From: Rhodopirellula sp. | GTDB taxonomy: Bacteria > Planctomycetota > Planctomycetia > Pirellulales > Pirellulaceae | DNA: 64,000 bases | Assembly: GCA_002701385.1 (NCBI GenBank) | Contig: NZVD01000063.1 | Coordinates: 36,099-100,098 of the forward strand | Reading direction: 5' to 3' | Part shown: positions 43,794 to 53,274 of the stretch, piece after piece | Position numbering within the stretch: position 1 is the stretch's first letter | How the letters are laid out: every line of letters begins with the position of its first letter | Made by a program: the position numbers and the translations under genes | Notes under the pieces: model-generated | The model's input: the letters and a program-made list of their open reading frames with translations, nothing else | Database searches by the model: none | What the model was told of the DNA's origin: nothing

Positions 43794-45923
43794 TTACTCG
43801 GAAGCCTCTTCTTCTGCTTTGGGGGTCGTCGTGATAAATAGCGGCTCACTGGTATAGGTCGCTTTCATGACGAAATTCAACGAGACATTTGCCATGATAC
43901 AGAATTGTTGTCGATCAGCTTCTTCCAGAGTATCGTCAGCCACAAGCGTCACATGGCCTTTCAATTCTCCGGAGGTCAACAATACCTTGCTTTTGTTTCC
44001 GTCCATCTTGACGCCTTTAGGAAGCGAGTTGCCCCACACGACATTCAGGTGTTGATAGATCACATCCAAAGATATATTGGCATCGAATCCTTCGGCCCGA
44101 TCCAATTCCACTTCGATTTTTACTTCTTCGCCGGGCTTGAGGTTCACTTCATTGGTGCTGATTTTAATATTGCGAATATCACTTGGCTTTTGAACTGATA
44201 CCGTATAGACATCCACTGGATAATGATTGCGACCTCCTCCAGGCATATAAATCTCCTGATACGGAGCCGCATCCACTAGCAACTCAGTTTCCTCGCCTTC
44301 GACACCCTCAAGTACTGCACTTCCATATACGCGTACATGCTGAGCATCGAACGGTGCATCTCCATTAGCTGTCAAGACAATGCATCCGTCCTGGCCCGTT
44401 GCCAATATCTTACCAACCGATGCCGTCACGCCTGTCGGTAAGTCATCTACATGTAATTGAATTTCACCTGCAAAGCCATTGAGACGCTTCGCTCGCACAA
44501 ATAAGACGCCCGACGTCCCCGGCGTTGTCAAAGTCTTATCCGTGTCCAGCGTCAATTCAAAAGTGGGGGCACTGCGACTAATCTCCAACGCATATACAAA
44601 CTCGGGTCCACCTCGCAGATGCCGATCATAAATCGATACGTGATAGACTCCGTCTGCTGGAACTACGAAGTTATCGTACCGAGAATCCCAATTCGAACGA
44701 CGTCCGAACGTGTAGTCATCCGCTGAATTCAGACGCTTGCCTTCTTCATTCTCAATCGAGATAAAACTATCCAACATCGACTGACTACGCCGTGCAATCA
44801 CCTCAAAAGCTAACGTATCACCCTTTTTTGCCTCAAACCGGTAGTAATCAATGTCAGCCTCTTTATCCATGCGCCCATTAACAACCGCTGGCACTTCAAT
44901 CAACTGAGCATGTTCCACGTCATCGTTATCATCACCGTCTTCCAATAGTACTTTTTCATCACTCACATAAACGGGAATCGGGTCGTAAAGATTGCCATCT
45001 GGAGCAGGCAAGGAAAGCCATTGGCGGCCCTGTTGCAGCTTTATCGGAAACGCATCAAAGGACGCCATGGTTCCCGGCGCCAAACTTTCACCAATCAACT
45101 CGAAAGTAGCGGGTTGGTCGGCTGCTATGGCTAAAGGAAAGGCATTGGTTGGAAACGGACGATCGATCACCTCAATCGCATAATTCCAGTAGGCATTCGA
45201 CTTATATCGAACATCGCGCACTTCCAGATAGTATTCACCACTCTGTTGGATCTCCACCACTAAGTAAGGGTCAGCTGCGAAGTAATTGTCACTGGCTGCG
45301 ATCGTCGATCCCAGATGATTCTTCACTGTGATGATTGGGTCCGCATGTGTTTGTAAGTCATGGATTCGATCCTGTAACCTCATGCAACGACAATGAATTA
45401 CAAGCCGCTGACCTGCCTCGCCTGAAAACTTGAAATAGTCGAGGTCTTCATTCTTTTCAAATACACCCGTGAGCGTGGCTGGCACCTGGAATTCTTTGGC
45501 GCCTTCCATCGTGTCGGTCTTCACGTCATCCCAAACAACCGGGTCACGGGTAATGACAATTTGCCCAACGGTCGACACGCCACGATGAGTGAATATTTTG
45601 AAATCGCGAACTCCCGGCTGAGCATCAGGACTCGCAGTGAAAGTGACCGTTAAACTGGTCAAACTGGGTTCTTTGACTTCCTCACCTTCTTTAGGCATCG
45701 GAGGCTCCGGGTGCACTATGACTCCAGTTACGCCGTTGCCGGACACCATTACCTTGTTAGCCCCCCACATGCTATACCGTGATTTGACCACCATCTCAGA
45801 CGTCGTACCCACCTGAATCGCAATTGGTTCAAGCGTCATCAACATCGGGTACGATGTCTGTGCCTGCACAGCTCCCACCGCCAGTATCAATAAGACCAGA
45901 CTTTTAACCGCTTCCTTCACCAT
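43794..45923 (-). CDS. Secreted PPC-domain protein
   Basis: A 709-residue exported protein with a signal ending near AVQA. An IPT/TIG-like beta domain is followed by two PPC domains, with NEDLDYFKFSGEAGQRL near 156 and EADIDYYRFEAKKGDTL near 352. Further beta domains follow, and the tail is acidic (KAEEEASE). It has the same layout as 35492-37837, though sequence similarity is modest by eye. It lies 27 nt behind the paralogous BIG2-DUF1549 gene. Confidence 0.82.
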   Translation of the reverse strand: MVKEAVKSLVLLILAVGAVQAQTSYPMLMTLEPIAIQVGTTSEMVVKSRYSMWGANKVMVSGNGVTGVIVHPEPPMPKEGEEVKEPSLTSLTVTFTASPDAQPGVRDFKIFTHRGVSTVGQIVITRDPVVWDDVKTDTMEGAKEFQVPATLTGVFEKNEDLDYFKFSGEAGQRLVIHCRCMRLQDRIHDLQTHADPIITVKNHLGSTIAASDNYFAADPYLVVEIQQSGEYYLEVRDVRYKSNAYWNYAIEVIDRPFPTNAFPLAIAADQPATFELIGESLAPGTMASFDAFPIKLQQGRQWLSLPAPDGNLYDPIPVYVSDEKVLLEDGDDNDDVEHAQLIEVPAVVNGRMDKEADIDYYRFEAKKGDTLAFEVIARRSQSMLDSFISIENEEGKRLNSADDYTFGRRSNWDSRYDNFVVPADGVYHVSIYDRHLRGGPEFVYALEISRSAPTFELTLDTDKTLTTPGTSGVLFVRAKRLNGFAGEIQLHVDDLPTGVTASVGKILATGQDGCIVLTANGDAPFDAQHVRVYGSAVLEGVEGEETELLVDAAPYQEIYMPGGGRNHYPVDVYTVSVQKPSDIRNIKISTNEVNLKPGEEVKIEVELDRAEGFDANISLDVIYQHLNVVWGNSLPKGVKMDGNKSKVLLTSGELKGHVTLVADDTLEEADRQQFCIMANVSLNFVMKATYTSEPLFITTTPKAEEEASE

Positions 45924-45950
45924 CTATTCCTCATTTGTCACCTAAGATGA

Positions 45951-48407
45951 CTATCGCACATAGATAAATTCTTTGGCATTAATCAATGCCCACAACACAT
46001 CGCCAAGCCCTTCTTTCCGCTCAGCCGCTTCACCTACGATCCCTTTACACACAGCAATTTCTTCTTCCGTCGGAGTCCGAGACCAAGTAGCCAAAAACAA
46101 CTCACGAATAATTTCAGCATCCGATTTCTCAGCAGTGATTAATTTACCCAACCGTCCGTTGGCATCATCAATCTTCGCATTGATTGTGTCTCCATTAAGC
46201 GTATGTAATGCCTGAGCTAGATTTTCATCCGGCGCTCGCTCACATTCACAAACACTGGTACGCCGAGGCTTACCAAATGTCTTCAGAAAATAATTTGGGT
46301 AATTCGTATCTGGCAATTCGATCGCCCGCGTTCCTGCCGGCAGGTTCTGAAACTTGGTTGTCGTCGCCGTCGCCGTATTAATCGCGTCGAGTAATGGTTC
46401 AGCCGCAATCCGCTTCACTTTGTAAAACGCATAGAACTTACCGGCAGCTTGGTTCAACTCCGTCGGCTGTGAAGAGAGTTGATAGACACGTGAATTCATA
46501 ATCACCTTCACCAACTTCTTCACGTCATATTGGTTCTGCTCTAAATACTCGGCCAACGCCGTGAACATCTCTTCATTCGTCGCTGGATTGGTCGACCGCA
46601 GATCATCGACCGGTTCCACCAATCCACGGCCAAGCAAATAGCTCATATACCGATTCACGATACTCTTTGCGAACCAGGAGTTATCTGGCGAAGCGAGCCA
46701 ATTGGCCAGAGGAATTCGGCGGTCCAATGGATGCTCCATCTGTTCACCATGCAAAACGGTAGGAACCATGTTCTTGCCGGTTCGCGGATGTCTGGCTTCA
46801 CCAGACGGCTGCACGACGACCACTCGCTCACGACCAAACAGCCCAAACTCTTCGCTGTTTTTAGTACCGACGCGTGAAAAGAACGCGGCCATCCCGTAAT
46901 AGTCTGCCTGGCTATAGGATTCAAATGGGTGGTGATGGCATTTTGCACACTCCAATCGAACACCCATAAACAGCTGACTGGTGGATTCGGTCAACGCAGT
47001 AGGATTGCTATTAATTTGATAGTAATTGGCAGGGCCGTTCATATACAGCGAGCCTTTCGCTGTAATGATCTCCTTCACGAACTGGTCCATTCCTTTGTTC
47101 ACTCGGAATGCTTCACGAATCCAGTTATGCAGTGCCCACATACCTTGTTCGCCAAGATTGTCCGTGCTGTTACGGATCAGATCTGACCACTTTAGAGTCC
47201 AGTAGGCTGCATACCGATCGTTGTAAATATCCAACAATGGATCGCCAGTCAGGCCGAGCAATTGATCAATGAGTTTCTCACGCTTGGCTAGATCCTCACG
47301 GTCAACAAACGCCTTCACTTCCTCTGGCGTAGGTAGACTACCAATCGCATCTAAATATGCTCGCCGAACAAACGTGGCATCATCACACACCGGTGAAGGA
47401 GCGATGCCCAGTTCCTTGAACTTGCCAATGGCAAACTCGTCAATGAAATTATTATTCTTCCAGTCATCCAGATTGGGCTGTTCGCTGTAAGGCGTGGTGA
47501 CCATACAGATCTCGGCCTTCCCTTCAAACCGTACCATGATGCCCGCTTGCCCACGACCATTAGTGGTGACCAAGCCGGATTCACTAACCGCTAGCATACC
47601 TTCGTCTAACGAATCAAAGCGACTTAGTGGAGTCACATCACGTATCGAACCATCGGCGTAGTTGGCGACGACTCGGAGCTGCTGCTGACTTCCAACCGTC
47701 GCGACTCGTCGTTTTGGAAACACTTCGACAGAGACCACTTCATTGGGCTCACTCACCGGAGCCGGAGCCCCTGCCTTAAGCCAATCCACCAGTGTGTCAT
47801 ACATCACGGAACCTTCCGTGAGTCGCCGTCCGCCACCGTGAGGGGTTTTCATAGTCGGCTTCATTAAAAAGAGGCTATTGGTCGGTTCAATGAAGTCCAC
47901 CCTCCGCTCAAGCTCATCTTTGACGATGCCTTTGTAGTCGACTCTGGGATCAAATCCAAATACAGAAAGAATGAAGCCACCTTTACCATGCTGACTGGCA
48001 TGACAAGCTCCCATGTTACATCCCGCTTTGGAAAGAATGGGACGAATGGCAAAATCAAAGTCAATCGCCGGATGTTGCTCTACCCCTTCAACAACTACCG
48101 ACACAGAGAACATCCAATCGCCAACAGTGACCTGAACATCTGCCGTCCCATTAGCTACGGCGAGCAGTAGACCCTGAGCATTCACCGTCACCACCTCTTC
48201 ATTTGAGGACGTGTAACTGGCCTGCATCGTCGCATCATCACTGGATGCCTCAATTTGACCATCGACTAGAGCTGTTACCACCAACTGGGTTTGAGCGTAT
48301 TTGCCCGTCAGCTGGATTGAACTCGGAGTCACTGTATATTCGGCAGCCTGAACAGGTGTAACTGCAAAAATAGGCAAGACGCAAAGTAGAGCAAATAAGC
48401 GCATCAT
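45951..48407 (-). CDS. BIG2-DUF1549-DUF1553 protein with CX4CH motif
   Basis: An 818-residue Sec-secreted protein, paralogue of 39222-41648. BIG2-like domains lie near 25-108 and 225-310. Between them is the segment CNMGACH at 130-136 (C-x4-C-H) with MKTPHGGG. DUF1549 has CAKCHHHPFESY, and DUF1553 carries VCECERAPDENLAQALHTLN near the end. It is followed by PPC and phosphoesterase genes, without a DUF1501 gene directly attached. Confidence 0.9.
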   Translation of the reverse strand: MMRLFALLCVLPIFAVTPVQAAEYTVTPSSIQLTGKYAQTQLVVTALVDGQIEASSDDATMQASYTSSNEEVVTVNAQGLLLAVANGTADVQVTVGDWMFSVSVVVEGVEQHPAIDFDFAIRPILSKAGCNMGACHASQHGKGGFILSVFGFDPRVDYKGIVKDELERRVDFIEPTNSLFLMKPTMKTPHGGGRRLTEGSVMYDTLVDWLKAGAPAPVSEPNEVVSVEVFPKRRVATVGSQQQLRVVANYADGSIRDVTPLSRFDSLDEGMLAVSESGLVTTNGRGQAGIMVRFEGKAEICMVTTPYSEQPNLDDWKNNNFIDEFAIGKFKELGIAPSPVCDDATFVRRAYLDAIGSLPTPEEVKAFVDREDLAKREKLIDQLLGLTGDPLLDIYNDRYAAYWTLKWSDLIRNSTDNLGEQGMWALHNWIREAFRVNKGMDQFVKEIITAKGSLYMNGPANYYQINSNPTALTESTSQLFMGVRLECAKCHHHPFESYSQADYYGMAAFFSRVGTKNSEEFGLFGRERVVVVQPSGEARHPRTGKNMVPTVLHGEQMEHPLDRRIPLANWLASPDNSWFAKSIVNRYMSYLLGRGLVEPVDDLRSTNPATNEEMFTALAEYLEQNQYDVKKLVKVIMNSRVYQLSSQPTELNQAAGKFYAFYKVKRIAAEPLLDAINTATATTTKFQNLPAGTRAIELPDTNYPNYFLKTFGKPRRTSVCECERAPDENLAQALHTLNGDTINAKIDDANGRLGKLITAEKSDAEIIRELFLATWSRTPTEEEIAVCKGIVGEAAERKEGLGDVLWALINAKEFIYVR

Positions 48408-48488
48408 GATTCGTAGGTGGGAGTAAATAGGTGGGATTGAAACTTCCTATATTCTAATTGAAAAATCGTAAGGTTCCTGACAGTTATT

Positions 48489-48540
48489 CGGTTCAGAGAC
48501 TCGAATAATTAAGGCTAATCATCAATCGGATTCAGAGACG
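48489..48540. repeat. Short direct repeat CGG(A)TTCAGAGAC
   Basis: CGGTTCAGAGAC (48489-48500) recurs as CGGATTCAGAGACG (48527-48540), 38 nt apart. The second copy runs into GGGCTGTCCC just before the stop of the isochorismatase-ThuA gene. Confidence 0.5.
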
Positions 48541-48548
48541 GGCTGTCC

Positions 48549-50132
48549 CTATTTCGACACTGCCCAGTCAATCGCGTTTTTCAGAAGAATGCTCATCTGC
48601 GGCTGTTCAAATTCTCCCACATGTCCCAGTGAGGTATAGAAGGCCTTACCTCCGAATTTCGTCTTATTCGTCCAGGCAATAGGCTCGGTCGGCTCACCAT
48701 CAATCGTCCCTGACAGGATGGCTGTTGCTGAATCGGCGATCGGATTCACGATGTACAGTGACCCTGTTCCTTTGAATGATCCAACATCAACTCCTTTTAG
48801 AATCGGATGATCGGCGACCTGTTTAATGGCCACGTCTTTTCCAGCACCGTGGTGTCCCGTATAACTTCCACCCCAAATTTCTGCGTCGAACGCATCCCAG
48901 ACGGAATGCCCCTCGGGCGTCTCTGCACCTCGCAGCGAAAAGGCATGGTTTGCCGTACGAATACCAACTACCGGCTTTCCAGCTTGGATATAGTCCTGCA
49001 CGGCTTGAAAATCTTCCTCTTTCAATGCCCGTCGACGCACACTAACCAGTAGTAAATCTGCATCGGCCACTGCCGTCGCAGTCCCAGGAATATCATTCCG
49101 CTCGCCCTTACCTTCTTCATCGCAGTGAAGAATCGTAACCTTGTAATCCTTGCCGAGGTGTTCCAAGGCAAACTTAGGTAGCGTCTCGTTGGTCACGTAT
49201 TCGCGTTCTGCAACCAAAACCACAACGTGCGGACGCTTATCATTTTTGAACTGAAATGACTCGCCCCCGAGCAGCTGATCGCTGGTGATCGTCGGGCACA
49301 CCCATTTTTCAATGTGCTCAATGATCAAGTCCGTGCCGGTGAAGTGACTGACATAGGGCTTCATGGCCGGGTTATACATGGTGTCCGTTAGATCACGACA
49401 CAATACCACGTTCTTTCCATTAGCGGCCAGCCGACGCAGACCGAAGGGACGACCAAGCACACACATATTGGTATGCACTCCGACGAGAATGACGTTCTTA
49501 ATCCCCTCAGCTTCCATCACATTCCAGATTTCCACTCCGCTATCGCTAATCACATCGTTCTTGTGAATATCCAGCAATTCGGTTTGCTTGGTCCACGGTG
49601 CTCGCGGATTCAAGCCTTTCGCGGCAAGTTCTTTTGCCCAGGCTTCATGTTCAGCCGGATCATCGTCTTCGCCACCATCGGTTTGATCAATGGGATAATC
49701 GCCCTGTTCCTCTGTAGGTATCATGTAGCACCATTCGGCAATCGCTGCCGGCAGATTAGCTGCCTTTGGTGCACTCTGCGCTCGTTTCCGTCCCGGGTGA
49801 TTCTCATAGGGTTTCATGCAGCTACTAGGCGCATGGATAATGAGCGAGCCATTTTTCCGCGCAGTCTTGAGAAACCGATTCATCCGTGGAGCCAATTCTG
49901 CTCCTCGGCGGGTAGCATTGAGGCAGTGGTGCAGATCCCACATATCGCAAACAATGACAGCCGTTTCCGAAGCATTCCAGTCTTCGTTTGTGTAAACAGG
50001 CTGAAAGCGAATATTCTCTTCGGACGTTGGGGCGAGCGATCGCTTTGTGATATCAAAACTGCCTTTTTCGGCAGCAAAGGTTAGCGATGTGGAAAATACA
50101 AGAAACGCGGCTAAAAGTCTCTTCATGCGCAT
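48549..50132 (-). CDS. Secreted isochorismatase-like / ThuA-like fusion
   Basis: A 527-residue exported protein with a signal ending near TFAAE. The N-terminal cysteine-hydrolase domain (about 55-290) has the catalytic Asp63 in VICDMWDLHHC and the nucleophilic Cys near 222 in VHTNMCVLGRPFGLR. The C-terminal ThuA domain (about 308-525) has a class I glutamine-amidotransferase-like fold with GIRTANHAF, GGSYTGHHG and YTSLGHVGEF. Each family is known alone; ThuA relatives are linked to sugar utilisation. An ATG two codons later (50126) is equally possible as the start. The substrate is unknown, perhaps an amide of a sugar acid. Confidence 0.87.
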   Translation of the reverse strand: MRMKRLLAAFLVFSTSLTFAAEKGSFDITKRSLAPTSEENIRFQPVYTNEDWNASETAVIVCDMWDLHHCLNATRRGAELAPRMNRFLKTARKNGSLIIHAPSSCMKPYENHPGRKRAQSAPKAANLPAAIAEWCYMIPTEEQGDYPIDQTDGGEDDDPAEHEAWAKELAAKGLNPRAPWTKQTELLDIHKNDVISDSGVEIWNVMEAEGIKNVILVGVHTNMCVLGRPFGLRRLAANGKNVVLCRDLTDTMYNPAMKPYVSHFTGTDLIIEHIEKWVCPTITSDQLLGGESFQFKNDKRPHVVVLVAEREYVTNETLPKFALEHLGKDYKVTILHCDEEGKGERNDIPGTATAVADADLLLVSVRRRALKEEDFQAVQDYIQAGKPVVGIRTANHAFSLRGAETPEGHSVWDAFDAEIWGGSYTGHHGAGKDVAIKQVADHPILKGVDVGSFKGTGSLYIVNPIADSATAILSGTIDGEPTEPIAWTNKTKFGGKAFYTSLGHVGEFEQPQMSILLKNAIDWAVSK

Positions 50133-50243
50133 AGTATGGAATCAATCTGTACTAGAGTTAAAACAAAGATCTTACTCTTCCGTTTATACCATACGTCAAA
50201 GTGGACTTTAATTGAAAAGACGATCTGCTCAAGCTAAGAATAC

Positions 50244-51644
50244 TTACTGCTGTTCGGCTGGCGATTCTTCTTTGGTCTTTTCTATCAACGCTTTCGCCTC
50301 CTCGTTAAACTGATCCCAGACTGCTTCATCAAAATCAGAGGTTCGTTTAGAGTCACCGTTAAATTCAAAATAGAATTTTCCATCACGTTTCACAGTTGTC
50401 TTGCTCGTTATGCCTGTCGGAGTGCGGACATTTTCAATGATATACTCGTCTGTTTTAGGTACAGAGCCGGTTGTAAAAAACCGGCGGATGGTAAGAGGCT
50501 CCAACTTGGAAACGAGGGCGATTTGATAGCGATAATTATTTGGGAATTTTGTGGATCGAGATTTACTTAAAGAAACCCCTAAGAACGCATCATATTGCCC
50601 GTCGATTTCTTGCAGGTAATATCCATCCCCTTCAAAGATTTTATTTATCCCTTTCACCATACCAGTAACCGGGTCAGCTTGGAAAATCGACTTATTTGAT
50701 GTAGAAGTTGCCTCTATCATTCCATCACTTGTTACCCGCTTTTGTACTCCGGTTGCCTCCGAAATGGAGCTGAGGCCTGCGTATCTATCCTTGAAAATTT
50801 CGGCATCCAAATATTGCTGTGCCCCGTCTGCGGATAACTTGACGGGGGTAATTTTTTGGAATGGAGTAATTTCAAATCCCTTTAAAGCCGATTGACCGTT
50901 GGCTTCCGCATTAAATAATTTGTACTGCCCATCCGTCTTTTTTAATTCCATCAAGATTGCGACTTTATTTTTTTCGGTCACGCCAGAGACGATTAGAAAA
51001 TCCCCTGACTTTTCCCATTTCCCAATCAAGTCATCATCCTTGATTCCTATCGAACCCAAAAACTCTCCACCTGGTGAAAGGTAGTATTGCATCGTTTTTC
51101 CTCGCTTGATGTCGATGCTTATATAAGACTCAACATCTTTTTTGGCATCTTCCGGCAAGATTATTTTTTGTTGTTCATAAACTTGCCGTTTCAATTCGGC
51201 ACTCGAGAATATAGATTCGATCTCGGCTGGATTGTCCTCAAACCTATCAAACACCTGGCCATCTAGAGGTACGTTGGCTATCCGCATTTTTTTCTGCGTC
51301 AGTTCTCTTATTGCCAATTGGCGTTTTTCCGGAACTAATTCCAGTCCATCGCTACCGGCAAGTCGATGTAGAATCAGCGAGTCATCAGCTAAAGCCCAAT
51401 GGCCAACAGTCCAAATACTATTGCGGGTCAAAGAATATGGTGCTGAAAAGAAGTGAGCCGATATAAACCAACCATCCTTCCGGTACTGGACAAATGTAAA
51501 TCCTGTCGCTGGATTCGATTTAGAAACCCACGTACCCACCAACGGAGATGCTGACTTTTCAGGCTCGGACTTATCCTGGCCTTTCAATGCCGACGATAGA
51601 ACAAATGACGATAATAAGACCAAGCTGGTTAACAAATAACGCAT
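50244..51644 (-). CDS. Secreted protein of unknown family
   Basis: A 466-residue protein starting at ATG 51644 (MRYLLTSLVLLSSFVLSSA signal). I recognise no family. The N-terminal region near residue 38 (PLVGTWVSKSNPATG) resembles a lipocalin- or DUF-type GTW beta module. A related module recurs near 205 (LIGKWEKSGDFLIVSG), suggesting an internal repeat of a small beta domain. The tail is Glu/Lys-rich. The coding sequence looks richer in A+T than its neighbours by eye, with many ATT/AAA/TTT codons. It is a single gene flanked by 111- and 209-nt gaps. Confidence 0.7.
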   Translation of the reverse strand: MRYLLTSLVLLSSFVLSSALKGQDKSEPEKSASPLVGTWVSKSNPATGFTFVQYRKDGWFISAHFFSAPYSLTRNSIWTVGHWALADDSLILHRLAGSDGLELVPEKRQLAIRELTQKKMRIANVPLDGQVFDRFEDNPAEIESIFSSAELKRQVYEQQKIILPEDAKKDVESYISIDIKRGKTMQYYLSPGGEFLGSIGIKDDDLIGKWEKSGDFLIVSGVTEKNKVAILMELKKTDGQYKLFNAEANGQSALKGFEITPFQKITPVKLSADGAQQYLDAEIFKDRYAGLSSISEATGVQKRVTSDGMIEATSTSNKSIFQADPVTGMVKGINKIFEGDGYYLQEIDGQYDAFLGVSLSKSRSTKFPNNYRYQIALVSKLEPLTIRRFFTTGSVPKTDEYIIENVRTPTGITSKTTVKRDGKFYFEFNGDSKRTSDFDEAVWDQFNEEAKALIEKTKEESPAEQQ

Positions 51645-51853
51645 GAATTTGGCTCCGAGCAACAACATGATGGAATGGAAGTTGTACTAATCATCCATCT
51701 TCAATGATCAGTATTTACCCGGGCCAGTGTTAATTGAGCCACAATTGATGTGGAGCTGTATTACATTTGCCACAAAAAACAAAAATGATAACAGGCGGCT
51801 TCATCTCTGCTCTTAAGAATAGATATAGCTTAAACCAAGCTAATTAGCAAAAA

Positions 51854-53263
51854 CTAAACCAACTCAGGAATAATCTTCCCACGATCGAGCAGATATTGAG
51901 GACGACCGGTGGGGTCATCGATCGTTGTGCGGTCCGCTAGAATGCCGAGGCTATGGTAAAGCGTATAGAGAGCGTCCTGATAATGAATCGGGCGACTGGT
52001 TGCTTCGCCTGCCAGCTTGTCGGTCGAGCCGATTACTTGTCCGACCTTCAGCTTGCCACCAGCGAAAATTGCTGGTGCCACTCGCGGCCAGTGATCACGT
52101 CCTGCCTTGGAGTTAATCTTTGGTGTCCGACCAAATTCACCCCACAGCACTATGGAAACATCCTCGAGCATACCTCGGGATTTTAGGTCCTTGAGGAAAG
52201 TTACGATGGCGTGATCCACAATCGGTAACGTGTACTTCATACGATTGAAGTTATCTGAATGAGTATCGAAGTCACTAAAGGTGACGCTAACACATCGCAC
52301 GCCGGCTTCGATTAGGCGTCGTGTCATCAACAGTTTTAACGCTGCCTTCGGCTCATCTGCTGTTGTGAATCGTTTACTGGTCACGCTCCATTTTGGCTTA
52401 TACTGCTCAACAACCTGCGGATCTTCTTTCGATAGATCCAAGGCGTCGGCGAATTTACCCGACAATAGAATACCAGTCGCTTGTTGTGAAAAACGATCCA
52501 TCGCATCCATCATGCCGGTCGCATCCACCTCTCGACGAATCTTATCGAGACCGGCCAGTAACGTATTGCGATTTGCCAATCGGTCCGCGTTTAACTCTGC
52601 GTTCAACGACAAGCTGGTCGTATGGTTCGAGCCCAATCGAGACAGTTCGCCGACCATACCTGGTTCCAATGGGCGACTGAAAATACTCGACAGGTCCGGG
52701 CGGAATGGTTTATAAGAGGGTCCTAGAAATCCCGGCCTTGCACTGTTTCGCACCAATGGCCGTCCCTGCATCAAATCGACATAGGTAGGAGCAGGGTCGG
52801 TCACTTTCCCCAACAGTTTGGTCAGTACACATCCCATCGCCGGACGGCCTCCGAAGCCTTCCATATCTTTGGTTGAGAATCCGGACATGCATTGAAACGC
52901 ATCATGACGACCTTCTGCACCAACCATACTACGTACGAATGCGAATTGGGCTGCATGAGCGGCGATTTGAGGCATCAACTCGCAAACCTGAAAACCGGGC
53001 ATACTGGTTGAAATCGGTTGAAAAATCCCCCGCGTCTCTGTGGGAGCGTTGGGCTTCATGTCGATTGTATCCATCTGCGGTGGTCCACCATCCAGATGAA
53101 TGTTAACAATCGCTTTATTGGAGGAGCCGATGCCAGCCTGTGCTTCAAGTCTCAACATATCGGCAAGCGTCAATCCGACCATGCCTGCTGCACCTGCAGT
53201 CAGGAAATCTCGGCGCGATACACCATCACAATGTTTGACTGAATTGCCAGTTATCCTAAACAC
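51854..53263 (-). CDS. DUF1501 protein, short subtype, Tat-exported
   Basis: A 469-residue DUF1501 protein with a Tat-like SRRDFLTAGAAG. IHLDGGPPQMDTIDMKPNAP follows, then EFGRTPKI, GRDHWP near 389 and the tail DPTGRPQYLL. An ATG at 53284 would overlap the upstream gene. GTG 53263 is preferred because AGGGAG lies 6 nt before it and directly after the upstream TAA, giving an 11-nt junction suited to reinitiation. It is second in a tandem DUF1501 pair. Confidence 0.88.
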   Translation of the reverse strand: MFRITGNSVKHCDGVSRRDFLTAGAAGMVGLTLADMLRLEAQAGIGSSNKAIVNIHLDGGPPQMDTIDMKPNAPTETRGIFQPISTSMPGFQVCELMPQIAAHAAQFAFVRSMVGAEGRHDAFQCMSGFSTKDMEGFGGRPAMGCVLTKLLGKVTDPAPTYVDLMQGRPLVRNSARPGFLGPSYKPFRPDLSSIFSRPLEPGMVGELSRLGSNHTTSLSLNAELNADRLANRNTLLAGLDKIRREVDATGMMDAMDRFSQQATGILLSGKFADALDLSKEDPQVVEQYKPKWSVTSKRFTTADEPKAALKLLMTRRLIEAGVRCVSVTFSDFDTHSDNFNRMKYTLPIVDHAIVTFLKDLKSRGMLEDVSIVLWGEFGRTPKINSKAGRDHWPRVAPAIFAGGKLKVGQVIGSTDKLAGEATSRPIHYQDALYTLYHSLGILADRTTIDDPTGRPQYLLDRGKIIPELV

Positions 53264-53274
53264 GAAATTCTCCC

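Noticed and set aside
49473..50084. 203-codon open frame on + inside the isochorismatase-ThuA gene
   Set aside because: No recognisable domain and fully opposite to a well-supported gene.
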